Positions 9,640 through 21,323 of a stretch of 64,000 bases of DNA are shown in pieces (the stretch's first letter is position 1; each line of letters begins with the position of its first letter). The translations under genes were made by a program, and so were the position numbers. Location: contig JAVHKY010000077.1 in NCBI GenBank assembly GCA_035079385.1, forward strand, positions 682,001-746,000, in the 5' to 3' direction. The notes beneath the pieces were generated by a model that ran no database searches, had not been told where the DNA came from, and was given only the letters and a program-made list of their open reading frames with translations. Source of the DNA: Aspidiotus rigidus. Lineage: Eukaryota > Arthropoda > Insecta > Hemiptera > Diaspididae.

Positions 9640-9663
9640 GGGGGGGGGGGGGGGGGGGGGGGG
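9640..9663 (+). repeat. Homopolymer G run (24 G)
   Basis: Uninterrupted G run directly after the fourth GC-containing block. The length in the real genome is uncertain because such runs are hard to sequence. Confidence 0.8.
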
Positions 9664-10424
9664 TACTCGCAAGTTTCAAAATCGGGGTCCGGCGAGAGAA
9701 CATGTCTTTTCAATATTGACAAAGATACAGCCCGTTTTAGTTTTATACAGGTTTATGGCAAGTTTTGCAGAATCCCCTTTTCGGGTACGACTCTAGCGCA
9801 CCTACAGTTGTGTCCTCATGCGAATTCGAATAGATAAAGATTTCGTTGATTGCTTATTGTTCTATTTCTTTATTAGTGTAATAGTATAAAAGTCGGCGCA
9901 AGCCGTAACAGTACTCTTTTATTTCAAATTTGGAAGACTTGATATAGGTATTGAATAAGCATTATTATTGAATAAAAAACGACCTTTTTATTCGTGCTAG
10001 GATTTTTTATCCAGAAAATAAAATAATGAAGCTCATTATTTTATTTTCAAGCATTATTATGTTTTATGAGAATCAAGAATCTGACAGCTAGAACTGAAGA
10101 TCAACAACAACAATGTTTACTAAAAATCATTAGTTTTTAGTTATAATTATTGATGGTATGCCTACACTGTTTAATGAGTACGTTATTGTTTTTTTTTTTT
10201 TCAAATTTATCCGTCATCTCCCGCCAACTTGATGTTAATAATTATTCCGATTCACCGGCAGAAAACTGCTATCGAAGTACCGCATTCTAACCCACTCCAT
10301 CTTTTCCAGCTCCAGCGCTGCATAGCGCTCTACATTCGTACCAAGTGACTCAATCCACTCTTTCAATAATATTATTGTATTTTGTGAGTTGTGGTGAAGT
10401 TCACGGAGTTCAGTTCAGTTATCA
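9664..10424 (+). promoter_or_regulatory. Upstream region and candidate 5' leader of the host gene
   Basis: Non-repetitive AT-rich sequence between the satellite block and the first coding exon. The last part, ending in TTATCA before GTAAGT at 10425, reads as a plausible non-coding first exon. The transcription start cannot be placed, and no clear TATA box or initiator is claimed. Confidence 0.35.
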
Positions 10425-10481
10425 GTAAGTTGTTGCTTTTAGTGAATGGTGAATGATTATTATTATTCAATTTTGTTTTAG
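10425..10481 (+). other. Candidate short intron in the 5' leader
   Basis: 57 bp with GTAAGT at the left and a pyrimidine-rich TTTTGTTTTAG at the right, nine bases before the ATG. It has a good donor and acceptor, but no transcript evidence is available. Confidence 0.4.
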
Positions 10482-10490
10482 TTTTTCAAT

Positions 10491-12083
10491 ATGAGGCTTT
10501 TTATTATTAATGAAACTGATAATCGCGACGGCCCATGTAAAACTCGTATGTGCGTTAACCCGTTGCAATCTAATTATTGTATTCGCGAGAACTACGTTAA
10601 AGATGTAATCGAAATGAATGAAAAAAAGTGTTCCGAAAATAATTGTTCGCCATCTGGTAAGTTCACTTCCTGCGTTAAACCTCGTTCTCTGTCACCGATG
10701 ACGGAAGATAATTCCGATTCCGGTGAAGAACTCCAGTATGGCCCAGGTATTGTGAATAAGCTGAAAACGAAATACATGAGCATGACTCTTCGAGATAATA
10801 TGAAGAAAAGAATTCGCCCGCCTCTGTCGAGTCTGCGAAAAGCGAACAGTTTAGATAATCTACTAGATGAGGAAATTATGGACGACAGTAAAACTTACCA
10901 AATAAGTTCTGTCATTAGCTGCGTGAATAAACTCGATTCCTCGAAAAAAGAATCCAGCAGCTGCGTTACAGTTAATTTTTGTGCGGATTTAAAACGTACG
11001 AGATCGATGGAAACGCTACAAGACGAAAAAAATCCGTCAAGTATCAAGTCTGTTGTCATCAGTAAAACGAAAATAACTAACCACACGACTCCTTCGGCCG
11101 ATCACGATAACGAAATGAATATTCCCTTGGATTCGATAGTGAATGAAGACGTAATCATAGTAGAGAACTTGATATCCGAAATGAAAACTAAAGACAAGAA
11201 GCAACGTTGTTCATTCGAAAATACAGAATTGCCTCCTCCGGATGTAGTGAAAGAAACACTTAAAATATTCGAAAACTGCCAGAAAAAACCGGTGGTGAAA
11301 ACCTGGAAACAGATGCGATCCGAAAGCCCGAGGAAACCGAGTTTAAAGCCGAAACCACAATTATTTCCAAAGCCAGTTTTAGATAACAAAGTTACGATCA
11401 GAACCAGCGAGGAGAAGTTGCCTCTTCGGAACGGGCACGTTGATCATACTTTGTTGAGTTCAATTAAAGTGAATTTCGAATCGAATAAAGAATCACACCA
11501 CCATACGACTCTGTCACATACCACTTGTATTCGTAACGAAAAAAATTCTATCAATGTAAATGTCAAAACTTCGGCCCTAGTCGCCGGCGGACCCATATTG
11601 AGTAGCGGTTCCCCGAATAACAGTCCAAAGATAATGTCTCCGCTACCGCAACCTCAGCGAGATCATGGCTCAGTAGTTGATAAATGCAAGATTTCTTTGG
11701 AGGGTGATTGTAAATATCGAGGTATTTTGAAGCCCGTTGACGTGTTACCATTTCGGCAGGTGGGTATTATAAGGCCTTTGGTGACATCAGTCAAGAATTC
11801 ACCTCCGCAAGAGAGACTCGTTGTTACGAAAAAAACACAAAGCGCTGAGAAATTGGGTGACACCAGTGATAAAGTTGATATCGATATGAATTCCTCGTCG
11901 GAGTCATGCTTATCACCATCAAAAAATGTGATTAGCGAGAAAAAACCTTCGACCCTATGGATCAGAGAACCTTGGAACCAGCTACAGAACTCGATGATCT
12001 TTAACTTCAAGGACAGAAAAGAAGTGCCAGATTACATTGAAAACGATGGGTTGCTTTTCAATGTCAATCAAGATCAAGCGAAG
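10491..12083 (+). CDS. Host gene, first coding exon (residues 1-531), unrecognised protein
   Basis: 531 codons from ATG, ending exactly in phase at AAG|GTAAGT. The protein is long, hydrophilic and probably disordered, with no signal peptide or membrane segment. Visible features: three basic sites with a Ser-[LMA]-[DE]-x-Leu pattern (LRKANSLDNLLDEE, KRTRSMETLQDE, KKTQSAEKLGD), which look like kinase or 14-3-3 sites; a block LPPPDVVKETLKIFE followed by KTWKQMRSESPRKPSLKPKP; and KYRGILKPVDVLPFRQVGI. I do not recognise the family. The low-complexity scaffold plus basic phospho-sites suggests a cytoskeletal or signalling adaptor, which is inference. Codon use is clean, and the frame stays open for 1.6 kb in AT-rich DNA, so this is a real exon. 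The frame runs on only to 12155 if the intron is retained. Confidence 0.8.
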
Positions 12084-13660
12084 GTAAGTGCAAACTCTCT
12101 TCGAGTGCAAACCATTATTTTAAATCTCATTAAGTATGAGGTTATGAGAAAATAAGTAAGAATACCCACAACATTGTATAACATTGTCTGGATGAATAGA
12201 TTTCACTGGGAAATATCCCCCCCCCCCCCTTCCATAGCCATTTTCCTCCTAATACTTTCAATACGAAATAATTATGTGATAAATCTTGAAACACGTCAAA
12301 TATAATGTTGTGACAAATGGGATGCAACTGTGATCTGATCTATAGTAAAAAGTATAAAACTTGATTTTGTTATTGAAGAACATTTGACGGAAGTGAAAAA
12401 CCTGAAAGACGAATAAGCGTATGAGGCGTTCTCACTAGGGGTGATAGTTTCATACCTGTGCTGCTCGAGGAATGTAGAGTATCCTCCATCATGCCATATA
12501 GTTAGGGTTTAAGCTTGTCATTGGGTCTACATGTGGAAATAATCCATCCTCTTTTCCCTCTCAAACTGGGTATAGGTTAGGTAATGACATGGATTTTATT
12601 GCATGAAAAAGAAAATACAAACGTACACCACACATCTGCATAAAGAGGAAAAAATTGCACTAGCCAATAACAGTCTTGAAGGCGAAGCGACTGCACGAAA
12701 AAAAAAAACAAGTTTACAAAGAAATGGGAAGAGGGACTGTGAGCCATGTACCAAAAGAAGGTACTTGAAGTTAAATTTTAGACTTGTCAGAAAAAATGAA
12801 TTAGATAAATTTAAACTCTGAATCCTATGGATGGAGAAACAACTTGAAAAGATTCTCTATTTTCCTCGAAGGTGAGCCTTTCCTCAGTGCCTCACAAATC
12901 AGTATCTCGTACAGATGAAAATGTTATAAATGGATGTAACCAAGTTCCCAACCTCTACCTCTAGCCTTCTTCCCCTCAAACTCTGTGAGAAACTTATCAA
13001 AATCAAAAATATCTCCTTTGTAAGTTCGTCTCTCTACCGATTACAACATTCGTATTCAAAAATTTTTCAACGTGTTTAGGGGAGAGTTTTGTCATAGAAA
13101 CTGTGAAGTTCTCAACAGTGAGGCTACAGATGATGCACAATGAAAAAGGACTGGGGTTCTAAAACATCTACAGCAATCAACTCCACGGAGTAACAACTTG
13201 AAAGGTGGAAAGAGACTTGGAAAAATTTTGAATTCTGAGCGTGTACTAAGACACTTTTTATGTGAGGAGTTTAGGGAACCAGTTTTAACTGGGAGGAAGT
13301 TTTAAGCCGATGAAATTTTTTATTTCTGCAGGGTTTATTCGGAGTTTGAATTTTTCAAATCTCTCTTCTTTTACAGGTCTAAAGGCTCATTTTTTTCCCC
13401 AAATCTCTTCTTCTTTATGAGGCTCGTGACTCAGAATCTTTCTTTTCATTTTTTTTTTTAAACTTCTTTTGTGGTGCTTTGCGCTCAAGAGTGCCATATG
13501 TTTGTGTATTTTTTCCCTTATCGTGCACATGTCTGATAAGTATTTTCGATTTTTTTTTCTCGCGCAATTATATATTTCCCGACGAAAACACAAGGATACC
13601 AAGTTTTATTTTTGTTCAGCTCAAAGAAATAAGTCACTAACGCCATAGAGTTCAGGAATA
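12084..13660. other. Start of intron 1 (12084-28143), no gene seen
   Basis: Donor GTAAGT at 12084. The sequence contains a 13-C run at 12217-12229 and short T-rich stretches. Short open frames here are AT-rich noise. Confidence 0.5.
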
Positions 13661-14008
13661 GACTGAGTTTTTCGTGATAACAAAATATCGATTACAGTGT
13701 GGTTACAGTAGCAAAAGTACCCAAAATATTTCCAATCGCAAATTTGCTCCCCGTAAGAAAACATAGGAAGCAAACCGATCATATGGTATTAATTAAAATT
13801 GAGAAAGAATTGAGGGGTTAAAAGTTCAATTTTGGAAGCTGATTACCTCATACATTATAAAAATAAACTTTTTTGCCCTCAATCCTTTTTAATTTTTGTT
13901 TAATTTCATACTGATCTTTGCTCCCCGTGTATTTCTTATGAGAGTAAAATTGCGCTTGGAAATATCGAAGGTATTTATCGATATTTTGTTATCACAAAAA
14001 ACTCAGTC
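13661..14008. repeat. Foldback element of about 348 bp
   Basis: The outer arm GACTGAGTTTTTCGTGATAA (13661) is matched by TTATCACAAAAAACTCAGTC ending at 14008. The arms continue inward through CAAAATATCGAT and ATTTCCAATCGCAAATTT. MITE-like; no target duplication was resolved. An open frame that overlaps its right arm is not taken as a gene. Confidence 0.55.
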
Positions 14009-14902
14009 CTTTATTGCAACTCAACGAATTAATTTTGATGAATATTCTGTGACTGCCGGCTACTTCATGAAAAATTTCGTTACAATGATCCAAAATCAGC
14101 TGGAGGGAATGGAGAACAAAACTAACAGCATTTTTTTCAGGATGGAAGTGTCGATAGATGAAGTAACAATAAGCTATTCGGCGTCGCCGTTCGAGTACAG
14201 TTGTTCCTGAATGATTTGCGGTCGGTCGGTCATCTACCGGATGACCGAGTTCATGTTATGTCGTTGTCGACGCGTAGGAAGTTCGAGGTCATAAATACAT
14301 TACGAACGGAGTATGCAGGTTGTTGCCGTTACGGTTTGCGACTGTAGAGATTTTATAGTGCATTCCGGCGGACTTTGATATCATCGTATCGGTACTTCGT
14401 ATTAACAATATTGTCATTCGAAAACTCTCATGCAAGGCCATGTTATCGTTATGAAATCAAAAAATGTCATTTGTTCCAATTGAAATAATGGAAAAAAAGA
14501 AAGATAATTTTCGTGAATAAGAATTTTTCCATCAATTTTTCAGGGGGAAAATATGATTTTCTTCGTCTTGGGGTTTGAGGATTATAAAAGTACACTCAAA
14601 TGAATGTTTGATAATATTGAATATAGGTAATGGATTGTATTTACAAAGTATACTATGCGAAATATTACTGTATTGCCGGTGGTTGGGGTCTTATTTTGAA
14701 ATCCAAGATCCTCCAACGCTAACTACGACCCCGACTTTTTAGAATACAAACTCCAACAAGAAAAATTTGATATATCTTTTGATCCTCCTTCAAATGAACC
14801 TCTTCCATACAACCTCCCCATCTCCGAAAACGAATTATCGAATACTATAAATACCTAAATCTGAGAAACGCCTCCCCCGGACTTGACAACATTCACGCGG
14901 CC

Positions 14903-15522
14903 ATGATAAAGAATCTCCATCCAAACTCGCTCACTTATCTTCTTTCTTTATTCAACTCTATTTTTTCACAAAACACCTATCCTATCTTCTGGAAAACAGT
15001 CATCATTCTCCCCATATTGAAACCTGGCTCGGACCCTCTCCTCCCTGCCTCATATCGCCCCATAGCCCTTTCTAGCGTTCTTGGCAAATTATTTCAAAAA
15101 ATTCTGAACAAAAGACTCTTGTGGTATCTAGAATCCAATAACATCCTCTCTCCCTTCCAATATGGCTTCAGAAAAGGACGGAACACTATACAACCCCTTT
15201 ATGATCTCCAATCTCAAATCGACGATGTCACCAATAATAAATCCTCCCTATACTCTATCTTCTTTGATCTCCAAGAGGCCTTTCCCCGGGTATGGAGACA
15301 CCTCATCTCTACCGAACTTTACGAAATTGGTCTCCGAGGCCACCTCCCTAACATCCTACAAACTTTTCTCAACGACAGAACCTTTCTAGTAAGAATCAAT
15401 AACATAACCTCCCCTCCCCTTTCGGTCCAAAATGGAGTCCCTCAAGGAGAAGTCTTCAGTGTCTTACTTTTTCTAATAGCAATAAATGATATCACCAAAT
15501 GTGTAACCCCCTCACCCAGTGT
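14903..15522 (+). pseudogene. LINE reverse transcriptase, N-terminal half
   Basis: It reads ASYRPIALSSVLGKLFQKIL, then FQYGFRKGRNT, then FFDLQEAFPRV (the RT A box, where Gln replaces the usual residue after FDL) and NGVPQGEVFSVLLF (the B box). The C box (FADD) is in another frame, so a frameshift lies between about 15500 and 15525. Upstream homology (LRNASPGLDNIHAAMIKNL) extends left of the ATG, so the ATG is not the real start. Confidence 0.75.
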
Positions 15523-17202
15523 CTTTTCGCTGATGACTATAACATCACTATCCGTTCAGCAAATCCGCAAAGAGCCCACAGACTCCTACAGGATACCCTT
15601 AACTCAATCACTACGTGGACATCAAAAAGAGGATTCAGATTTTCTTCCTCGAAAACCTACTCAGTTATTTTCAAAAAAAGAAATCCTATCCCCTCCTTAC
15701 CTCCTCTAATTCTACAAAACTTCCAAATCCCATCGCGTAACTACGGCAAACTTCTCGGCTTACATTTTGACCAAAAACTTACCTGGGCCCCCCACATCAA
15801 AACCCTCACAGCCAAATGCACACGCGCTCTAAACATAATAAAATACGTATCTCATCCATCTAAAGGCTGCAACAGAAAGTTACTCCTCCTTCTATACAAA
15901 AGTCTTATTCGCTTAAAATTAGATTATGGTTCCCCGATCTACAACACAGCGAAAAAAACCGTCCTTGCCTTACTCGACCCCATCCAGACATCTTCTCTCA
16001 GGATTGCCCTGGGAGCTTATTGCACCAGCCCCAAACTTAGCCTGTGTGCAGAAGCCCCAGATCCTCCCCTTCACTTTCGAAGGCTCATCCTAACCTCCAA
16101 CTTTTTATCCTCTGTAGCACAATTCCCACAACTTCCAATCTTTAACCAAATCTTTCACCACAATCACAACCAATCCTCCACCAAACATATTCGCCTTCAA
16201 TTCAATCACCTGATCAACAAACCGTTCGTAGCACATCCCCTAGAACCCATATACACATCCTTCCCCCCTTGGACCTTCCCTCAACCTAAAATACGTCTAG
16301 ATCTCACAGAAATCCCAAAATCTGACAAACCTGGTTTTACCCAACATATCAACAAGCTACTTCAAGAATACCCTGACCATTCACTTTGCCTCACCGATGG
16401 GTCGAAAACATCTACTAAAGCAGCTTACGCATACTCCATCGACGGGGAAATATCTTCTCATTGCATCCGAAATATAGCCTCTATTTTTACAGCCGAACTG
16501 ATGACCATTTTTTCCTGCCTTTCCCACCTCTCTCAACTACCCCCAAACGGTAAATTCATTATTCTCACTGACTCACTTTCTTCACTCCACTCCCTTACAG
16601 ACGCATACAACTCTAACCCTATAATCCAACGCATCTTTCTCACACTACACACTTTGGAAACAATCAACACTCAAATTATCTTCATATGGATCCCTGAACA
16701 CACCAATTTCCCCGACCACGACGCAGTTGATCAAGCCGCTAAACAAGCTACCTCCCTCAGTCAAATAACTGATAATTCACCCCTACCAACTCTAGATTAC
16801 AAAAATTACTATCGTTCTCTCATCACACAATCATGGAACACTCTTTGGGAAAATCAAACAAATAATAAACTTCTCAGTATCAAAAAAACCCCGGTTCCTT
16901 GGGTATCCTCCATTCAAAACACAAGAAGAGAAGAAGTAATTCTCTCTCGTCTCAGAATTGGTCACACACAAATTACTCACATCCACCTCATCAGTCCCTA
17001 CATCCTAACCCCTCCCTCATGGCCCCCTTGTCAAAAAGACAAATTAACAGTGGAACACTTTTTTTCATGCCCCAGACTTTTACCCCTTCGCTCTTCTTCG
17101 GATACCCCCTCTTCACTCAACCAAGCACTCAAAAACAACCAGGACATCATTTTGAATACCTTACATTACCTAAGACAAACCGACTTTTACGCTCACATCT
17201 GA
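15499..17202 (+). pseudogene. LINE RT C-terminal half and RNase H domain
   Basis: Residues 9-15 carry the LFADDYN catalytic C box. RT thumb motifs follow (GLHFDQKLTWAPHI, residues 86-100, and KSLIRLKLDYGSPIY). From about residue 295 there is an RNase H domain with Asp in LTDGSK (about 300), Glu in FTAELMTI, Asp in ILTDSLSS and a last Asp in FPDHDAVDQAA. A C-terminal CCHC-like segment (PPCQKDKLTVEHFFSCPRL) ends the protein. The four acidic RNase H residues look intact. The frame is closed off from the N-terminal RT by one shift, so the element is not functional as it stands. Confidence 0.75.
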
Positions 17203-17455
17203 ACACATACATCGACTATACCTCTACAACCTTCTACATACACACATTGTAAACTTTTACACACCATTACCTGAAGCAGTTACACTCGACATTATATTCC
17301 ATCCTCTTATCCTTCCTCACTTTTCCTTACTCTACCAACTTCCTTAAAACCTCCCTTTCTTATGTGTTATTTATAGTATTACTTTCATAACTTTGGTAAC
17401 GCCGAGCCAATAGCCCTCGTGCAGCTCTAGTGCTCCTAAAAATAATAAAAAAAAA

Positions 17456-17891
17456 GATACAATAAACTTGCAAAGTTTGTAAGATGAACCATCATAAGTC
17501 TGCGCAGCCGATTTTGCAGCGCTGTCTTTCATCGTATATATTTAGGGTAGTAGATTGATTTTACATGTATAACCTCTCATGGTCAAAAATATCATGTTAA
17601 GGTCACTTTTTAGTGCATTCTAGATATTGCCACTAGCGCTCCTACTGGATTCCAAATTTGCCAATACCGGGCTGATCATTTACCCTTAAGTTCACACGTT
17701 TGACTTGACCCTTAGGCATTCTGTTATTTCTAAAACTTAACCCTTTTGGTGAATGGCTTAACAATTTGTAAGACTTGGACTGGAGGTTTTTCATGCAAAC
17801 TTGTTCTTATGTTGCTTTTAGTTGGCGCCTGTTATAGAAATTCGTATTCTTGTTAGCGTTGGCCATTTATTTACACGCGTTGTTGTTGCTA
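17456..17891. other. Intron 1 segment, no gene seen
   Basis: Ordinary AT-rich sequence after the LINE tail. Confidence 0.4.
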
Positions 17892-18054
17892 AGGTGGCAG
17901 CTACAATACGCGAAGTTGGCAACGAGCAACGCGCAACGAGCAATTTTGAAACGGTAGTGGTGTGTAAAAAACAAGCAACCGAATCAAACTAATTTGTTTC
18001 GGTTGCCCGTTGCTCGTTCACGTTGCTCAGTTTGTTTCATTGTAGCCGCAGCCT
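17892..18054. mobile_element. Small MITE with GGCWGCNGCTACAAT-type ends
   Basis: The left end AGGTGGCAGCTACAATA mirrors the right end CATTGTAGCCGCAGCCT. Between them are inverted GCAACGAGCAACG / CGTTGCTCG repeats and a central GCAACCGAA / TTTCGGTTGC hairpin. Size (163 bp) and structure fit a MITE, perhaps hAT-like. Confidence 0.5.
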
Positions 18055-18603
18055 AATACGCAAGCCCAGTGCGCCAACCGCCAACCAATCGCTCGCAGAC
18101 TGTGCCTCAGAGGTGCTTTGTTCACAGAAACGCTAAATTGGATAAGCATCGGCGCGCGACGCTTAGTTGCTCTCATAAGGCCTGGAACTTGTAATTGTAT
18201 CTGCGAGTTCAGTGCAACACTACCTACTTGTACACAAAATTGTTGCGAGAAAGCGTGCGCTCTTACATATACGAATAGTATTAATTATGATTACACCCAA
18301 AAAGGAGTTGGGGGGGGGGGGCTTTGACCCAATTTGGGAACGCGGGAAAATTTTGCTTCCTAACACATTGAAATGGTTTCAGTCATACAAGTAACTTCTT
18401 TTATAGATTTGGAGAAGCGAGAGTAGATCTGCAGGCTATGGTGCTGGGACACTCTTGTATGTATCATAATTGACCTCATTGGCTATACACGTACTAGACA
18501 AATACTCGCATTGTTAAGAAATTGGTCACTTTGATAGGTACAACTACGAGGGTGCGCTGCGTATTAACCAGCTAAAACCAAGGGTAGTAAGCGATTTGAT
18601 TGT

Positions 18604-18765
18604 AGGGCTTAAGCTTAAGGCTTAAACTTGAAGTAAAATTTCTTTTTGCTCAAACTCAAGGCTTAAACTTGAAATAAAATTTCTTTCCGCTTGAGCATAA
18701 GGCTTAACTCGAAATAGAATTTCTTTTTGCTTGAACTTGAGGCTTATTTGAGACTTATGAGTTTT
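18604..18765. repeat. Tandem repeat, about 41-bp unit, about 3.5 copies
   Basis: The units begin at AAGGCTTAAACTTGAA near 18617, 18658, 18699 and 18740, each followed by ATTTCTTTTTGCTTGA. A short 22-bp direct repeat (TTTTTGTTGGAAAAAACATG) follows near 18792-18840. Confidence 0.65.
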
Positions 18766-19139
18766 AAATCTTGAAGCTGAAAGTACAAAACATGTTTTTG
18801 TTGGAAAAAACATGGTTTTGTTGGAAAAAACATGTTTTTGCCTTTTTTAAGTTTTAAGCTTTTGTTTCGCTCATCAAGTCGCTTAATTAGGCGAATGGGA
18901 AATTGTTTCGCTTATCAATTTGCTCAATTAAGCGAATAAAAAATCGTTTCGCTTTAGCTTATTTACGGCTTAAAACTGGAATAAAACTTAAGCTTACCAG
19001 CTTTGAGTAAAACAGGCAAAATATCCTTCCCCCTCTATTGAAGCCACGTCTCAACACGCAGCGCACTCTCGTGGTTGTATCCATGGCCACCTCTAGCTAC
19101 TGACTGGTAGACTAAATCTGTCAACGCTTCAATCAGCCT

Positions 19140-19629
19140 CCTACAGTCTATTCCACGAGAGTTTAACAATATAAACTGAGGGTCTAAAAGGCGACGCTTA
19201 CACATGTACACTATTGCAAGCTGCATTGTAATACAGTTTATGGTCAATTGCTCGTCCATCCTCGATTTACAATATTAATAAGAATTCATGATAGGAAACA
19301 AGAAATCTCAGCTTTAAAAAATGATAGCATTCGATGCAATTAATGGGGCCTAACTTTAACATGGGAACGAAACTACATGTTGCGGGTTGTCTATCCTCCA
19401 TGTTAAACTCTCGTGGAATAGGGTTCTTCCCTTATATCATATTGCATACTCGTTTGCCTGATTCTTATATTGTAATGGTACTCGGTTCACACTGGACTTA
19501 TGGCAGGAGAATTGAATATGCAATAATAGCATATTTATTCCCCTGCCATAAGACCAGCTGACCAGTATAAACCGAGTACTATTACAATAAGAATCAGGCA
19601 AAGGAGTATGCAATATGATACAGGGGAAG
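19140..19629. repeat. Nested foldback in intron 1
   Basis: The outer pair is TATTCCACGAGAGTTTAACA (near 19149) against TGTTAAACTCTCGTGGAATA (19401-19420). The inner pair runs from 19426 (CTTCCCTTATATCATATTGC) to 19629, joined through GCCTGATTCTTAT / ATAAGAATCAGGC and CTTATGGCAGG / CCTGCCATAAG. A hairpin or MITE-like remnant. The open frames here are mirror images of each other. Confidence 0.55.
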
Positions 19630-19650
19630 AGCTCTAGTAACAGAAGATTC

Positions 19651-19811
19651 ACAGCCGTATTCTCAAACAAACAAAATAATTTTAAGTTTGCTTAAAGAAC
19701 CGAAAAAATACTTCAGTAATCTCGCGAGGTTACTTAAGTGTTTTTTTGGGACTTTCTGGGACTCTTAAGTGCGCTCTTAAAATTATGTTGTTTGTTTGGG
19801 AATACGGCTGT
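19651..19811. mobile_element. MITE of 161 bp with 36-bp terminal inverted repeats
   Basis: The ends ACAGCCGTATTCTCAAACAA and TTGTTTGGGAATACGGCTGT match over about 36 bases, including the inner AAAATAATTTTAAG / CTTAAAATTATG part. No coding capacity. Confidence 0.65.
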
Positions 19812-20129
19812 CAGGTTGCATGCGGCAAAGTGTTACAGTACCGCATTTTGTCCACAACCACGACTTTTCATTTTCAAATGATCGTCGTTTGATTACAAGT
19901 GGATGGATTTTATCCAAAAAAAGAAAAAAAAAAGTTTTTTATTCAAATTAGGTTCTCTTCTTCTTTCCTCTAAAATGCACCATATTTGAGATAAAATCCA
20001 TCATTTGACATCCTTTTCTTGTTTCCTATAAGAGTCCATCTTCTAAACGTCAGCCCCCTGGCGTTGTTGTCATTTTTCAACCTGCCGGGCTGTAACTAAA
20101 GACGGCCTTAATAGAAATGACTCGTACGC

Positions 20130-20684
20130 CAGGGATGGAAAGCCAATCGTCATTGGCTTAAAACTGGCTTCTAGCTTTAAGCTGATTCCGGGTAACGGCT
20201 TAAAGTATAAGCCATCATTTTGCGCCACGGATGAGCTTCTGAGTTTCTGACGTTTGGCTTTTGGCTGAAGTTAAGCCAATCTATTGGTCCAATTTGAGCG
20301 AATGTATTGACTTAATTAGACCAATAGATTGGCTCAACTTCAGCCAATGAAAAACTTTGCCACCTTTTCTTATCATTTTGAAATTTAATGTGGGTTCATT
20401 GTAATTTATGATTTGAAAGCGAAGCGTTCGACATTAATTTATTATGATAAGATGGCCAGCTACCGGTTGCCGGCTGCTTCACTGCTTCACTGCTTTCCGC
20501 TTTCAACTTTTTTTCTTGTTGTGCGCAGGCTTAAGCGCTTTTATTTTAAGCCAATGAAATTGGCTTTCGGCTGATATTTGGCTTTGAAAAAAATGATTGA
20601 CTGACTTTTGGCTTCACAAAAAACGGCAAAACATTGACTTAAAACTTGACTTAAGCCATTCATGGCTTAAGCTTTCCATCCCTG
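20130..20684. mobile_element. hAT-like MITE of 555 bp
   Basis: The terminal CAGGGATGGAAAGC is matched by GCTTTCCATCCCTG. The flanks are TCGTACGC on the left and TTCGTACC on the right, close to an 8-bp duplication with a shared TCGTAC. The interior is rich in TTGGCTTAA-type repeats and contains a long inverted repeat around AAGTTAAGCCAATCTATTGG. CAGGG ends and near-8-bp flanks point to the hAT superfamily. No transposase. Confidence 0.6.
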
Positions 20685-21015
20685 TTCGTACCATAGCCAT
20701 TCGCGTATGGACCGCGAAAGAGTCGCCCTCTATTTACTGTGGTGGCCGTTTACAGAACTTACCAAAAACAGGATGATTTCAGAAAATCTGTTTTTATGTG
20801 GTTTTGATTATTGTATCTTGTAGTATTGGTCAAAAAGGTTTGAAAAAGCTTTTACAACCAATACTCGTAATTCCATATTAACGCAGATACAGCTTGATGA
20901 AATAACATTAGCCGTATGGGAATAACAACCTCATCCAGTTTTCGGGAACGACATTTGCGCCACTACAGGCCGGTCCAAACACGAATGTTGTGTCTAACAA
21001 AATGACTAATTTTTG

Positions 21016-21323
21016 TAAGGCTCTATAAGTATAGGTAATGACACGACGCCATGATGGATCTTTCCCAGGGAATTGCCATAAGAGCCTGTGTATTAATATC
21101 TCAAAAACTATTGATTTTTTTAGAAAAAAGAAGAGAATGAAATTCTTTTCTCTTGTCATTTCCTATCAGATGACCTCACTTCCAGAATATTTTGTGATAA
21201 TTTTCATACTCCAAAATCTGACACTGGTCGTTCCGCGTAGCTACGCGGAACGCAATCGAACATGCTCGCTCTACCGCTAGATCCATCATGGCGTCGTATC
21301 ATTACCTATACTTATAGAGCCTT
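21016..21323. mobile_element. MITE with 44-bp inverted repeats and 8-bp target duplication
   Basis: The left arm 21017-21060 (AAGGCTCTATAAGTATAGGT ... CCATGATGGATC) is repeated in reverse at 21280-21323 with few differences. AATTTTTG is found on both sides (21008-21015 and 21324-21331). The centre holds a perfect 24-bp palindrome near 21229-21252 (CGTTCCGCGTAG and its complement). An 8-bp duplication suggests a hAT relative. Confidence 0.7.

Larger units (their letters stand above)
14705..17455 (+). mobile_element. 5'-truncated LINE of I/Jockey-like type with RNase H
   Basis: It begins abruptly inside the pre-RT region and runs through reverse transcriptase and RNase H to a 3' tail, GCTCCTAAAAATAATAAAAA. 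There is no endonuclease domain, so the 5' part is missing, as is usual for target-primed copies. A TAA-type or A-rich tail is known for I-like LINEs. It lies in intron 1 in the sense orientation of the host gene. No convincing target duplication was found. Confidence 0.75.

Noticed and set aside
12084..12155. Read-through end of the first host exon
   Set aside because: A strong GTAAGT donor precedes it and the next exons stay in phase; only an intron-retention product would use it.
13896..14210. 104-codon plus frame in intron 1
   Set aside because: Overlaps the right arm of a foldback and has no recognisable domain.
19035..19670. Several 70-80-codon frames on both strands
   Set aside because: They are mirror images produced by the foldback arms.
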